Below are positions 26,658-35,993 of a DNA stretch of 64,000 bases, piece after piece; position 1 is the first letter of the stretch, and every line of letters begins with the position of its first letter. The stretch is from Komarekiella atlantica HA4396-MV6 (GTDB lineage: Bacteria > Cyanobacteriota > Cyanobacteriia > Cyanobacteriales > Nostocaceae). Location of the stretch: NCBI GenBank assembly GCA_019359395.1, contig JAHHHK010000003.1, forward strand, positions 186,001 to 250,000, written 5' to 3'. Under the pieces are notes generated by a model. It was not told the DNA's origin. It saw nothing but the letters and a program-made list of their open reading frames with translations, and made no database searches. The position numbers were made by a program, and so were the translations under genes.

Positions 26658-27791
26658 CTACTCATCATCACTAACTGAACTTTCCGCTTCCCAAGGATCA
26701 TTAACTTTGGTAAATTCATCGGATGCGGGAGATTCAGAAACTATGATAATTTCAGTATTTTTTCGATGATTATTTCCCCATTCATCCAAAACATCTTTAA
26801 TCAAAACTTCTTGCATCCAAATTTTAGCTACAACAGTCAGTGGTAACGCTAGAAATAATCCTAAAAAGCCAAAGAAAGTAACGAAAAATAGCTGGGAAAT
26901 TAAGGTTACTGCTGGTAATAACGAAACTTGATGCGCCATGACAATGGGTGTGATGAAATTGCTCTCAACCTGTTGAATAATTAAGTAGAGAATCAAGACA
27001 GCAACGGCTTTCCAGGGATTATCTAACAGAGCGATCGCCATTGCTGGTACTACACTTAACGTCGGCCCCAAATTGGGAATTAAGTTTAAAAATCCTGCTA
27101 AAATCCCTAAAGCGAGTGCTGCTTTTACACCCAAAACTGATAAGCCAACTACGCTCATCAATGCCACTACACTCATGGCAATAAAAGCGCCTGTTATCCA
27201 TCCCTCCAAAGAGACTTCGCATTTATCTAAAATTCCTTCCACCCGCCGCCGATAAAATGAGGGAAACAACCGTACAAATACTTTTCGGTAAGCTATGGGG
27301 TCAGCTAAAATCATCCCGGTTAAAACCAGCACTAGCAAAACCTTAAGCAGGACTTCCAAAGAGCCAGAGACAAAGGCAAAAGAGTTTCCTAGCGCCCGAT
27401 TTATAATGGGCTGTGCTTGTTGAATGAGGCTGTTAATATCTGGGATGTAGGGAACCAACTGGTTAGGAATGCGAGTTCTGAGTGCATCCAGCCAATTATT
27501 GAAGCGCTCAAACCCTTGTGGAACTCGATACGTTAGTTCTTGGAACTGCTGTGCAAAAGGTGGCACAATTAGCCAGAAAAAACCCACAACGCCAGCAAAA
27601 AATATAGCTACCGATAGCAGGACAGCGAATCCACGCGTCATCCCTGAGCGTTGGAACCGTTTTGCTAGACGATTTAAGGTTGTGGCTAATACAACTGCGG
27701 CAAACATCAGTAAGAGCACTTCCCGAATTTGCCACAAGATGTATAAAGAAAGAACTATGGCGATTAAACCGATCCATTGACCAAGGTTCAC
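26658..27791 (-). CDS. AI-2E family transporter (PerM-like permease)
   Basis: A 377-residue polytopic membrane protein of the AI-2 exporter (TqsA/PerM/YdiK) family. It has about eight hydrophobic segments: a pair at the N-terminus (IGLIAIVLSLYILWQI), then LLSVAIFFAGVVGFFWLIVP, a long amphipathic middle (RVPQGFERFNNWLDALR), and the family-typical GFLNLIPNLGPTLSVVPA followed by QQVESNFITPIVMAHQV near 280. The C-terminal 40 residues are charged and cytoplasmic. Members move small molecules or ions, and the substrate here is unknown. It lies upstream of the EACC1-CHAT genes on the same strand (68-base gap), but is probably an unrelated housekeeping gene. Confidence 0.92.
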   Translation of the reverse strand: MNLGQWIGLIAIVLSLYILWQIREVLLLMFAAVVLATTLNRLAKRFQRSGMTRGFAVLLSVAIFFAGVVGFFWLIVPPFAQQFQELTYRVPQGFERFNNWLDALRTRIPNQLVPYIPDINSLIQQAQPIINRALGNSFAFVSGSLEVLLKVLLVLVLTGMILADPIAYRKVFVRLFPSFYRRRVEGILDKCEVSLEGWITGAFIAMSVVALMSVVGLSVLGVKAALALGILAGFLNLIPNLGPTLSVVPAMAIALLDNPWKAVAVLILYLIIQQVESNFITPIVMAHQVSLLPAVTLISQLFFVTFFGFLGLFLALPLTVVAKIWMQEVLIKDVLDEWGNNHRKNTEIIIVSESPASDEFTKVNDPWEAESSVSDDE

Positions 27792-27881
27792 AAACTAACT
27801 CCCAATAATTGGCGAGATGCAATTTCCAGACAATTCAGCTAGGTTAGCCGATTTTAACAACTTCAGTCTATATGGTTTGAG

Positions 27882-28061
27882 TCAATTTTGTTTATGTGCT
27901 TGGAATCGCCATACTAAAGCGATCGCCACAATCACAGGCGGCAATAAAACTATAATCAGTGCGTTACTCGCCGTTGCCGGAATTGCCAAACTCGGAGCTG
28001 CATACTTAATCAATAGTGATAATAAAGCTGAGAGTAGAAGCAGTTTCAGAATAAAATCCAT
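27882..28061 (-). CDS. Small two-helix membrane protein, 59 aa
   Basis: Starting at the internal ATG (MDFILKLLLLSALLSLLIKY), the product has two hydrophobic helices (about 3-20 and 33-51, ASNALIIVLLPPVIVAIALV) and a charged tail (WRFQAHKQN). A start at 28127 would add 22 polar residues without support. Small two-helix proteins of this shape are common in cyanobacteria; I cannot name the family. It precedes the AI-2E permease gene on the same strand by about 90 bases. A frame on the opposite strand is also open here, but its product has no membrane topology or family character. Confidence 0.6.
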   Translation of the reverse strand: MDFILKLLLLSALLSLLIKYAAPSLAIPATASNALIIVLLPPVIVAIALVWRFQAHKQN

Positions 28062-28366
28062 TTTATTTTCTATAAAAGTACGGCAATACACATTTTTCTG
28101 TAGTGTATACACTAATTTGGGCTGCACTGTCTAGTTTCTACAATAGGTTTAACCAATACAAACCTTTCCAACCTACAACTGCCACAATCAATATTTAAGC
28201 AACTATTAAGTTTGTTACTTCACAATACTTAGAAAAATAAATATTACATTCCCTAGTTTCTAATAGTTTCCCACAAAACTTAGTTAGTAGTCCTTGGTCA
28301 TTTGTAAGAACAAAGGACTAATTACACGGAACAAAGGACGACTTCAAATTTGGAGGGTACAACAAA

Positions 28367-30304
28367 ATGCCTGTTGAAACTAATAATAAAACCCAGATCA
28401 AACCGCCCAAGATGCGGCAGTTTGGCGGTAGCTTTCTAATTTTACTGACTCTGCTATTACTACTTAACTTTATCGTTCCGAGTTTTTTTGCTCCTCCATC
28501 GCCACAAGTTCCCTATAGTACCTTTATTGCTCAGGTAGAAGCAGGTAAAGTAGATCGGGCAATTGTGGGTGGCGATCGCATTCAATACTCCATTAAAAGC
28601 CAAACCCCAGATGGTAAATCCAGCGAGCAAGTATTTGTTACTACACCTGTAGCCATTGATCTAGATTTACCCAAGATTCTCCGCAACCATAATGTTGAAT
28701 TTGCTGCACCACCACCAAACCAAAATGGCTGGATTGCTACTTTAATTAGCTGGGTTGCTCCGCCGTTAATTTTCTTTGGGATTTGGGGTTTTTTAATGAA
28801 TCGTCAAGGTGGCGGCCCCGCTGCACTAACAGTAGGTAAAAGCAAAGCCCGCATTTATTCAGAAGGCAGCACTGGTGTAAAATTTACTGATGTAGCTGGC
28901 GTAGATGAAGCCAAAGCCGAGCTAGAAGAGATTGTCGATTTTCTCAAAAATGCTAGTAAATACACCAATTTGGGCGCGAAAATACCTAAAGGTGCGTTGT
29001 TGGTAGGGCCTCCAGGGACAGGTAAGACACTGCTAGCAAAAGCGATCGCAGGTGAAGCTGGTGTTCCCTTTTTTAGCATCTCTGGCTCAGAATTTATCGA
29101 GCTATTTGTAGGTGTAGGTGCTGCAAGAGTCCGCGACTTATTTGAACAAGCCAAACAACAAGCTCCCTGTATCGTTTTTATCGACGAGCTAGACGCACTC
29201 GGTAAATCTCGCGGTGGTGCTGGTGGTTTTGTAGGTGGTAACGATGAGCGAGAACAAACCCTCAACCAGTTACTTACCGAAATGGATGGCTTTGATGCCA
29301 ATACAGGTGTAATTATCATCGCCGCCACCAACCGTCCCGAAGTTCTCGACCCCGCCTTACGCCGTCCCGGTCGATTTGATCGCCAAGTTGTCGTTGATCG
29401 CCCTGATAAAATCGGTCGTGAAGCAATTTTGAAAGTTCATGCCAGAAATGTCAAATTGGCTGAGGATGTCAATTTAGGCACTATTGCGATTCGGACTCCT
29501 GGCTTTGCTGGGGCAGATTTAGCCAACCTGGTCAATGAAGCCGCACTGTTAGCAGCTCGGCAAAATCGCCAAGCCGTGACAATGGCAGATTTCAATGAAG
29601 CCATTGAGCGCTTGGTCGCTGGCTTAGAAAAACGCTCTCGTGTTCTGAATGAAACTGAGAAGAAGACCGTAGCTTATCACGAAGTTGGTCACGCGATTAT
29701 CGGTGCATTGATGCCCGGTGCTGGTAAAGTCGAAAAAATCTCAGTTGTGCCCCGTGGAGTAGGAGCCTTGGGTTATACAATTCAAATGCCAGAAGAAGAC
29801 CGCTTTTTAATGATAGAAGACGAAATTCGCGGACGCATTGCTATCCTTTTGGGTGGACGTTCTGCCGAAGAAATCGTTTTTGGCAAAGTGTCTACTGGTG
29901 CAAGTGATGATATCCAGAAAGCCACTGACTTGGCAGAACGCGCTATTACTCTCTATGGAATGAGCGATAAGCTTGGGCCTGTAGCGTTTGAGAAGAGTCA
30001 ACAGCAGTTTATCGAAGGTTACACTAATCCGCGTCGTGCTATCAGTCCCAAGGTGGCTGAAGAAATTGACCGGGAAGTCAAGCAGACAGTGGATAATGCT
30101 CACCACATTGCTTTGAGTATTCTGCAATATAACCGCGATTTGTTAGAGCAGACCGCAGAAGAACTGTTGCAAAAAGAGATACTTGAAGGTTCTCAACTTA
30201 GAGAACATCTCAATCAAGCTAAAGCACCAGATGAAATGGCAGAATGGTTGCGGACTGGTAAGTTATCAGAAGACAAGCCACTATTGCAAACACTGCTGGT
30301 CTAA
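28367..30304 (+). CDS. ftsH: ATP-dependent zinc metalloprotease FtsH
   Basis: A membrane-bound AAA+ protease that degrades damaged or unassembled membrane proteins; in cyanobacteria it serves photosystem II repair and quality control. Of 645 residues, an N-terminal helix (about 22-42) and a second (about 122-143) flank the lumenal/periplasmic domain. The AAA+ module follows, with Walker A GPPGTGKT near 214, Walker [10 protein letters not shown], the pore-loop region and SRH ([19 protein letters not shown]). The zinc site HEVGH begins at His438, with a downstream Asp in the metalloprotease domain. Cyanobacteria carry four FtsH paralogues, and I cannot be sure which one this is. A strong GGAGG ribosome-binding site precedes the ATG. 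Confidence 0.96.
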   Translation: MPVETNNKTQIKPPKMRQFGGSFLILLTLLLLLNFIVPSFFAPPSPQVPYSTFIAQVEAGKVDRAIVGGDRIQYSIKSQTPDGKSSEQVFVTTPVAIDLDLPKILRNHNVEFAAPPPNQNGWIATLISWVAPPLIFFGIWGFLMNRQGGGPAALTVGKSKARIYSEGSTGVKFTDVAGVDEAKAELEEIVDFLKNASKYTNLGAKIPKGALLVGPPGTGKTLLAKAIAGEAGVPFFSISGSEFIELFVGVGAARVRDLFEQAKQQAPCIVFIDELDALGKSRGGAGGFVGGNDEREQTLNQLLTEMDGFDANTGVIIIAATNRPEVLDPALRRPGRFDRQVVVDRPDKIGREAILKVHARNVKLAEDVNLGTIAIRTPGFAGADLANLVNEAALLAARQNRQAVTMADFNEAIERLVAGLEKRSRVLNETEKKTVAYHEVGHAIIGALMPGAGKVEKISVVPRGVGALGYTIQMPEEDRFLMIEDEIRGRIAILLGGRSAEEIVFGKVSTGASDDIQKATDLAERAITLYGMSDKLGPVAFEKSQQQFIEGYTNPRRAISPKVAEEIDREVKQTVDNAHHIALSILQYNRDLLEQTAEELLQKEILEGSQLREHLNQAKAPDEMAEWLRTGKLSEDKPLLQTLLV

Positions 30305-30324
30305 TGATTTTAGATGGAATTGGA

Positions 30325-30400
30325 AAGCGTTGGTGGGCTTCTCTACGTTGGCGTAGTGTGTCGTAGACAGAGGCTACAACGCCTCCGCTTTTTCATATTC
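30325..30400. repeat. Interspersed repeat after ftsH
   Basis: GC-rich words (GGGCTTCTCTACGTTGGCGTAG, ACAGAGGCTACAACGCCTCCGC) form partial inverted repeats between the convergent ftsH and Uma2 genes. A similar AGCTACGCAGGAGTG word lies in the next gap near 31035. No coding character. Confidence 0.45.
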
Positions 30401-30413
30401 TTTCATCTGAATC

Positions 30414-30974
30414 TCAACTCAAGCTCAGCCAGCCAAAAAGCTGTTCAACCGTCAATTCCAACTCGATACCCTCAAGTATGGGTAATTTATCAGCACTTTC
30501 GTATAATTCCATTCGCTGTCCAGGCAACACCCCCAGCACAATTTCTTCTTCAGGGTTGATTAACCAGCCTAGTTCGGTTCCATTGCGCGAACAATGAAAT
30601 AATTTACTCAACACTTTTTTTAACTTTTGGTCTGGGGAAAGAATTTCTATTACCCAGTCAGGATGAATTTCAAAGCGGTTAGCAATTCTAGCGGATGAAG
30701 TTTTAGGGATTCTATCCCAGCGAAACACGACTATATCAGGGACGATAGAAGCACCGCCAAAAGTGCAGCGCAGTTCTGGAAAAGCGTAAGCAATTTTTTG
30801 GCTTCTAGCTATGCCGTTAATTGTTTCGCAAAGATTAGCTTGGAGTAAGCTATGTTCACCTTGAGGCATGGGTTTTTGAATGATTTCCCCGTTGATAAAG
30901 TCTGATGCTGGCTTAGTTTCCGGCAGTTTGAGGAACTCGTCTAAAGTTAGTTGGGGTTGAATTGCGATCGCCAT
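30414..30974 (-). CDS. Uma2 family (DUF820) putative endonuclease, copy 1
   Basis: A 186-residue member of the Uma2/DUF820 family, a PD-(D/E)XK-like fold extremely abundant in cyanobacteria; its biological role is unresolved. Visible family marks are LTLDEFLKLPETKPASDFINGE, then IVPDIVVFRWDR and HPDWVIEILSPDQ, which holds the acidic catalytic-type residues, and a C-terminal GIELELTVEQLFGWL. The start at 30974 (MAIAIQPQ) is the family start; an upstream frame of 19 residues is non-conserved. A second copy lies directly upstream on the same strand and shares about three quarters of its residues by eye, together with flanking DNA. The gene is intact. Confidence 0.88.
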   Translation of the reverse strand: MAIAIQPQLTLDEFLKLPETKPASDFINGEIIQKPMPQGEHSLLQANLCETINGIARSQKIAYAFPELRCTFGGASIVPDIVVFRWDRIPKTSSARIANRFEIHPDWVIEILSPDQKLKKVLSKLFHCSRNGTELGWLINPEEEIVLGVLPGQRMELYESADKLPILEGIELELTVEQLFGWLSLS

Positions 30975-31075
30975 AAGCAAATAGCATAGAAAGGATGATT
31001 TAATTATCTGCGTTAGCGAACCCCCACGCAAAAGCCAAGCTACGCAGGAGTGTCACTTTCCAAGACAGTGTGACA

Positions 31076-31636
31076 TTACGACAAACTCAGCCAGCCAAAA
31101 ACCTGTTCAACTGTCAACTCCAACTCAATACCCTCAAGTACGGGTAATTTATCAGCACCTTCATATAGTTCCACTCGCTGGCCAGGAAATATTGTCAGGA
31201 TACTTTCATCCTCTAAGTCTAACAACCAGCTGAGTTCAGTACCATTTCGTGAGCAATGCAACAATTTACCAAGTACTTTCGTTTGTCTTTGGTTTGGGGA
31301 AAGAATCTCAATTGCCCAGTCGGGATGAATGTCAAAGCGGTTAGTAATTCTGCCGGATGAAGTTTTAAGAATTCTATCCCAGCGAAACACTGCTAAATCA
31401 GGGACGATAGAAGCACCGCCAAAGGTACAACGCAGTTCTGTGAAAGCGTAAGCAATTTTTTGGCTTTCAGTTACATCATTAATGACATTACAAAGTTTAG
31501 TTTGTAGTCGGCTATGCTCACCTTGAGGCATGGGTTTTTGAATGATTTCCCCGTTGATAAAGTCTGATGCTGGCTTAGTTTCCGGCAGTTTGAGGAAGTC
31601 GTCTAAAGTTAGTTGGGGTTGAGTTGCGATCGCCAT
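31076..31636 (-). CDS. Uma2 family (DUF820) putative endonuclease, copy 2
   Basis: Tandem paralogue of the preceding gene, 186 residues, starting MAIATQPQLTLDDFLKLPE. The motifs are conserved (SDFINGEIIQKP, IVPDLAVFRWDR, HPDWAIEILSPNQ), so the PD-(D/E)XK-type core is intact. Divergence is concentrated around residues 43-60 and 110-160. The duplicated unit includes about 65 bases of 5' flank, nearly identical in both copies, which shows a segmental duplication of about 660 bases. A third, truncated Uma2 remnant lies immediately upstream. The function of the family is unproven. Confidence 0.88.
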   Translation of the reverse strand: MAIATQPQLTLDDFLKLPETKPASDFINGEIIQKPMPQGEHSRLQTKLCNVINDVTESQKIAYAFTELRCTFGGASIVPDLAVFRWDRILKTSSGRITNRFDIHPDWAIEILSPNQRQTKVLGKLLHCSRNGTELSWLLDLEDESILTIFPGQRVELYEGADKLPVLEGIELELTVEQVFGWLSLS

Positions 31637-31728
31637 AAGCAAATAGCATAGAAAGGATGATTTAATTATCTGCGTTAGCAAACTCCCATGCAAAAGCCAA
31701 GCTACACCTAGCAGACAGATGCTAGAAA

Positions 31729-31974
31729 TTATATTTTTGGGAAACCTACGAGGCGATTAACTTGGACGAATACATCATCAAAGGCTTGAGGGACTATAGT
31801 ACCTGTGGTTAATGTCAGTTGAGTTGTGTATTGCCCATTTTTTAAGTCTCGAAATACTTGCAACTGTGGAGTTTTGAGATTGACAATCCAATATTCACCA
31901 ATGCTTGCTTCAGCATAGATTTCTTTTTTCTCACCTAAATCTTTGCTCAAGGTGGATTTAGAAAATTCGATAAT
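31729..31974 (-). pseudogene. Truncated Uma2 family remnant
   Basis: Only the C-terminal half of a Uma2 protein is recognisable: IIEFSKSTLSKDLGEKKE, then the family motif YAEASIGEYWIVNL, and a C-terminal LVGFPKI. Just upstream in frame stands TGA (31975-31977), and the preceding codons do not resemble the Uma2 N-terminus. About 110 residues including the start are therefore missing. It is closer to the common DUF820 subtype than to the two tandem copies beside it, so it is not simply a third copy of that duplication. An internal start (TTG-Ser-Lys) could express 73 residues, but no activity is expected. Confidence 0.7.
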
Positions 31975-32088
31975 TCAGAAGATGTCTTCAAGGTAAGGGT
32001 GTAGCGCCATAAGTGAATGAGTTGAATAGAGGGGAATCTTTTAATTATGTGCGAACTTGTAAAGCGCCCGCTGGAGGGAGAATCTAGT

Positions 32089-32409
32089 TTAAATACTAAT
32101 TGGCAATAAAATTATAATTCCACTTAAAATTAGCAGAATTAAAGTAATGATTAAACCTAGGCGTAGAGACATAGTATTTAAAACTACTAATAACCATACG
32201 AAAGCAGCTTCAACTATAGCTGCTCCCAAAACTTTCAAAATATGTCTAACTACTTGAAATAAATAAAAATCATAATTTGCCCCACTTATATTTATTAAAT
32301 ATAAATGTAAATCTAAACTTGACCTAAGCAAGATAATATTTAGCCCAACAATTACTATTATTATCAGTATAAAAGTAATGAGTTTAAATAATCGAATTTG
32401 AAGTCTCAT
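32089..32409 (-). CDS. Small membrane protein, unknown function
   Basis: From the ATG at 32409 (MRLQIRLFKLITF) the product has 106 residues with three hydrophobic segments: about 8-27 (ITFILIIIVIVGLNIILL), 53-75 (ILKVLGAAIVEAAFVWLLVV) and 81-103 (LGLIITLILLILSGIIILL). A TTG six codons earlier is an alternative start. The Leu/Ile-rich composition, AT-rich codons and lack of any named domain mean only a membrane location can be claimed. It is isolated between the Uma2 remnants and the WD40 gene. Confidence 0.6.
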   Translation of the reverse strand: MRLQIRLFKLITFILIIIVIVGLNIILLRSSLDLHLYLINISGANYDFYLFQVVRHILKVLGAAIVEAAFVWLLVVLNTMSLRLGLIITLILLILSGIIILLPISI

Positions 32410-32560
32410 ATTTTTTGATAAACTCAATTCTCTATGTGCATCTGTGGTTTAATTGGCAAAAAATTGACTTTTGCAAGAGATGCCATGAGCATACTTCACA
32501 ACTAAATATGAAAATCCTTGCCCAGTCAACACTATTTTCAAGATGGGTCTTTTGTTGTTC

Positions 32561-32625
32561 ACGAGTATCAAAGACTCGTTAATCCAGTTCCAAGGTGGAT
32601 GAACGAGTTTCAAAGACTCGTTAAT
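32561..32625. repeat. Two copies of a palindromic 23-base repeat
   Basis: ACGAGT(A/T)TCAAAGACTCGT followed by TAAT occurs at 32561-32583 and 32603-32625 with one mismatch. Each copy is itself an inverted repeat (ACGAGT...ACTCGT). They lie just past the stop of the WD40 gene and may act as its terminators. Confidence 0.75.
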
Positions 32626-32646
32626 GAAGTTCTGAACTTCAAAATT

Positions 32647-34440
32647 TTAACTCTTTTGCCAAATTTTAATGGTCTTATCCAAACTCCCGCTAACTAACAT
32701 CTCGCCGGAAGCAGTGAAGGCTAATGCTGTGACTGTGTTGGCGTGTCCAGTAAAAGTACCCAACAGTTCACCTGTTTGAAGATGCCAGAGTTTGATAGTT
32801 TTATCAGCACTGCCGCTAGCTATAATTTTCTCATCAGGACTTAAAGCGATCGCATACACTCGATCTCTATGTCCCTTAAGGGTGGTAATTAATTCCCCTG
32901 TATTCAACTGCCAAATTTTGATAGTCTTATCCCAGCTACCGCTGACGAGCAATTTAGCATCTGCACTCATAGCTAGAGAGCTAACGATATGAGAATGACC
33001 CATAAGAGTGCATAGTGGTGGTGTATCCTTGAGAATTTTCTCTGTCCCTTGGAGTGAGGTGTGCCAGACTTTGATTTTACGATAGCTACCTGTAACCAGC
33101 GTTTCCCCATCTTGGCTTAAAACTAGGGAGTGAGCAGCGGTATCATCTAAAGAGAGAGCGATCGCTACTCGACGTTGCATCAAATCCCAAAACAGAATTT
33201 TCCTGTCATCTCCACCAGTTGCTAACATCCTGCCATCTGGAGTAAAGGCAACACATCGCACCACCCCGTTATGCTTGTGCAGAATATCTATTAAATCTAG
33301 TGCGCCTACATGCCAAATCTTAATTGTGGAGTCTGCACCGCAACTTACCAAAGTCTGTCCATCGGAACTAAAGGCCAAAGAATTCACTTCATCCACCAGC
33401 CCAGACATCACCCAAGGATATTCTGACAATGTATCTATTAATTCACCCTTGCTTAAATCCCATAGTTTCGTCTCTCCAAGACTGCCACTTGCCAATATGG
33501 GCATGTGACCATTCTTACACCCAGAGCTGAAAGCAAGACAATTAATTCCTCTGTTGTGACCTTTCAAAGTTTGCCAGCATTCCCAGTCACCTACTATACA
33601 TTTAAGTGAATGCTCTGGTGGCAAAGTCTGAATTGTTTCAGCTATTATCCTCTCATTAATAACTGGTATTAGTTGTGTAGCTTTTTTAGTAGTAAGTGAT
33701 TCTAAATACCAATTCAATCCACCTGTATACAACAAGTTACTCGGAGAGATGTAAAGTTTTGGTTCAGTAAATTCAACTTGATTCGCAGGTAAAAAACCAG
33801 CGATTACAGTTTGTTTTTCGTAGCCTAATTTACCTGCAAATGGATAAAACAAGCATAGGAAAATTAATACTTGGTGATTTTTTAAATCTTCTTCAGTAAC
33901 CGACCATCTAATTTTGTTTTTCTTAATACCGTTAAAACTTTCTCCATCAGCAACGCAAACTTGAATACTCAGCTGAGGATTATCTTTAAGCGCGTAAGAA
34001 AATTTACTTTCGCCGCGCAAATTTCCCTCATCGTCTAAAATTATGTTTTGCAAGCTGTCTTGTGGCACTTTTTTTACCAACTTACCCAAGCGTTCAGTCA
34101 TCACCTGTTCGACGACTTGCTCTCGCAAAAGATAATCTTCTGCTTGTTGCTGGAAGTATTGGGAAAAGGGTATCGTCCAGTCAGGAGGTTCAGGATACTC
34201 AGGCGGCGTAGGCGGCGGATTTTTCGCAAGAATTTCTGCTTGTTGGCGAGAAAATTCCAGGAGTTTTGCTAATGGCTCGCCCCAAAAGGACATAATTTCA
34301 GTGTGGCAACCTTTGACTTGACTTTCTAGCAAAGATAAGTCGTAAGTCTTGGGTTTTTTCACACGTTGAAGGAAGTCAGCTTGTTGAGATCTTAGTAAGC
34401 TAATCCAATCCATCTGCATTCCTACAGCACAATATTGCAT
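32647..34440 (-). CDS. WD40-repeat protein with novel N-terminal domain
   Basis: A 597-residue protein. Residues about 290-597 hold seven WD40 units, one full beta-propeller, with repeated GH...W-D signatures such as SGSWDKTIKIWQL and SGSADKTIKLWHL. The N-terminal 280 residues match no domain I know: a helical start (MDWISLLRSQQADFLQRV), a Pro-rich strip (PPPTPPEYPEPPDW, about 75-90), and a beta-rich part ending in a signature-like PPEHSLKCIVGDWECW. No signal peptide is present. The WD40 half is probably a scaffold. Unlike many cyanobacterial WD40 proteins it lacks NB-ARC or kinase domains. Its two final repeats are nearly identical, suggesting recent repeat amplification. Confidence 0.85.
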   Translation of the reverse strand: MQYCAVGMQMDWISLLRSQQADFLQRVKKPKTYDLSLLESQVKGCHTEIMSFWGEPLAKLLEFSRQQAEILAKNPPPTPPEYPEPPDWTIPFSQYFQQQAEDYLLREQVVEQVMTERLGKLVKKVPQDSLQNIILDDEGNLRGESKFSYALKDNPQLSIQVCVADGESFNGIKKNKIRWSVTEEDLKNHQVLIFLCLFYPFAGKLGYEKQTVIAGFLPANQVEFTEPKLYISPSNLLYTGGLNWYLESLTTKKATQLIPVINERIIAETIQTLPPEHSLKCIVGDWECWQTLKGHNRGINCLAFSSGCKNGHMPILASGSLGETKLWDLSKGELIDTLSEYPWVMSGLVDEVNSLAFSSDGQTLVSCGADSTIKIWHVGALDLIDILHKHNGVVRCVAFTPDGRMLATGGDDRKILFWDLMQRRVAIALSLDDTAAHSLVLSQDGETLVTGSYRKIKVWHTSLQGTEKILKDTPPLCTLMGHSHIVSSLAMSADAKLLVSGSWDKTIKIWQLNTGELITTLKGHRDRVYAIALSPDEKIIASGSADKTIKLWHLQTGELLGTFTGHANTVTALAFTASGEMLVSGSLDKTIKIWQKS

Positions 34441-34904
34441 ACCTACGGTAAGCTACACCATCGCAATTACTCAAGTCCATAACCTTTAGTTAATTAAAAA
34501 TCTAGTAATTTTAACAGTCTAATAAAACACAGCTATTAGCATACATTTACGGTAAAGATACACCTGAATAAGATTAAGACATTTCATTAACTAATGCAGC
34601 TGAGATATGGATAATTAGATGATGTTAGTCAATTTTATCGAACCTGGACAACGAGATACTGTTTTGCTTCTACAATTTCAGGACAAATATCTCGCTTACT
34701 CACCGTTTCCTGTCTCAGTGACTTATAAATAACAGTAGCGTTAACTACTATGGCTACTGTGTTCTGAGTAATGAGTAATGCCCCCTGCCCCCCGCGTCTT
34801 TTGGGCAAGAATTAGAGGTATGGTAGATTGATAGCGATCGCAAGTTCGTCGTATTTGCTTTCCGTGTCTACAGCAGTGTTAATGATGATCTGTATAACTT
34901 CGGC
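34441..34904. other. Intergenic region, 464 bases
   Basis: AT-rich first half, then short C-rich words (GCCCCCTGCCCCCC near 34780) and one HIP1-type site near 34835. A 37-codon frame at 34621 has no homology I recognise. No RNA gene, terminator or gene remnant is evident. It separates the WD40 gene from the downstream end of the polysaccharide locus. Confidence 0.5.
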
Positions 34905-35966
34905 TTACAGGTAGCGTGATAAAACTTCGACAGTAGCTTTTCCTGTTTTTTCCCAACTGAATTGCTGGGAGCGAGTGATACCTTGGTGAGAAAGATGCGA
35001 TCGCAATGCTGAATCGGTGGCGATTGCTTGCATTGCCTTGCTTATTTCCTCTATATTGTGGGGATTGATCAAAATCGCTGCGTCACCAGCAACTTCTAAA
35101 AGAGAAGAAATGTTGGAGGTGATCACAGGAGTACCGCAAGCCATTGCTTCTAGGACAGGAAAACCAAAGCCTTCCCAGAGACTAGGGAAGACAAGAGCGA
35201 TCGCTTGATTGATGATTTTCGGCAATTCGTTGTAAGGAACATAATCGAGGAACTTTACCTGATTAGTTATACCTAGTTCCTTAACTCGCGCTTTTAAAAC
35301 TGGTGTATAACGCTGATCAATTGAACCAGCTAACCACAATTCGTAGTCATCGCTGTTTGGTAGTGTAGCGAAGGCTGAAATCAACCGATGTAGGTTTTTA
35401 TAGGGATCTTGGCGTCCAATGTAGAGAAAGTAGTTACGGGTGGGTAGATTGAGGAAACGATAGTGATTGCGATCGTGAGCAAGGGGAATAGAGGTAATTT
35501 TACTAACTGGAGTTTGGTAAAAGTCAATAATATCTTTAGCTGTGGCGTTGGAGTTACAAATAATATGTTGCGCTTGGTGTAGGACTTGGGGAATGTAATA
35601 TCGATGGTAAGGTATCAACGGTGAAAAGCGTTTAGGAAAGCGCAACGGTATTAAGTCGTGAAACATTACTACAAACCGACAATTGGTATAAAGAGGTGCT
35701 TCTGGAAGTGGAGAAAATAACAGTTGTGATTTTAGCTGTTTATAGATTTGCGGTAATTGAAATTGCGTCCAAACAAGGCGGTCAAAATGCCCTTTTATCC
35801 CTTGGTCTGGTGTTAAGTTTGGTAAAATTGGGTAGCAGTCATACTTAGGAATACTCTGCGAAGTTAATAATCTTAGTTTGAGAGATTGTAGATTTGGAAG
35901 GATATTTAAAGCGTAGGTTGTTATACCTGTAGGTTTTGTTGACAAAAAAGAGAGATTAACTAACAA
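34905..35966 (-). CDS. Glycosyltransferase family 4
   Basis: A GT-B fold transferase of the GT4 (group 1) family, 353 residues, probably adding a sugar from a nucleotide donor to a growing glycan at the cytoplasmic face. The N-terminal acceptor half includes PTGITTYALNIL. The C-terminal donor half has FLYIGRQDPYKNLHRLI and the retaining E-x7-E motif in FPSLWEGFGFPVLEAMACG, then EVAGDAAILINP. The start appears to be TTG (35966), with an in-frame stop a few codons further upstream. It is the promoter-distal end of the minus-strand glycan cluster, 27 bases from the next glycosyltransferase. Confidence 0.88.
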   Translation of the reverse strand: MLVNLSFLSTKPTGITTYALNILPNLQSLKLRLLTSQSIPKYDCYPILPNLTPDQGIKGHFDRLVWTQFQLPQIYKQLKSQLLFSPLPEAPLYTNCRFVVMFHDLIPLRFPKRFSPLIPYHRYYIPQVLHQAQHIICNSNATAKDIIDFYQTPVSKITSIPLAHDRNHYRFLNLPTRNYFLYIGRQDPYKNLHRLISAFATLPNSDDYELWLAGSIDQRYTPVLKARVKELGITNQVKFLDYVPYNELPKIINQAIALVFPSLWEGFGFPVLEAMACGTPVITSNISSLLEVAGDAAILINPHNIEEISKAMQAIATDSALRSHLSHQGITRSQQFSWEKTGKATVEVLSRYL

Positions 35967-35993
35967 CTTTTTCAGCTTTTATTGAAACTTAAA

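Noticed and set aside
27817-28134. Plus-strand 105-codon frame between the AI-2E gene and ftsH
   Set aside because: The minus-strand frame there gives a coherent two-helix membrane protein; the plus-strand product lacks any such order.
28855-29331. 158-codon minus-strand frame inside ftsH
   Set aside because: Antisense shadow of the conserved AAA+ domain, with no independent features.
34618-34731. 37-codon frame starting ATGATG in the 34.4-34.9 kb gap
   Set aside because: Too short, with no ribosome-binding site or recognisable similarity.
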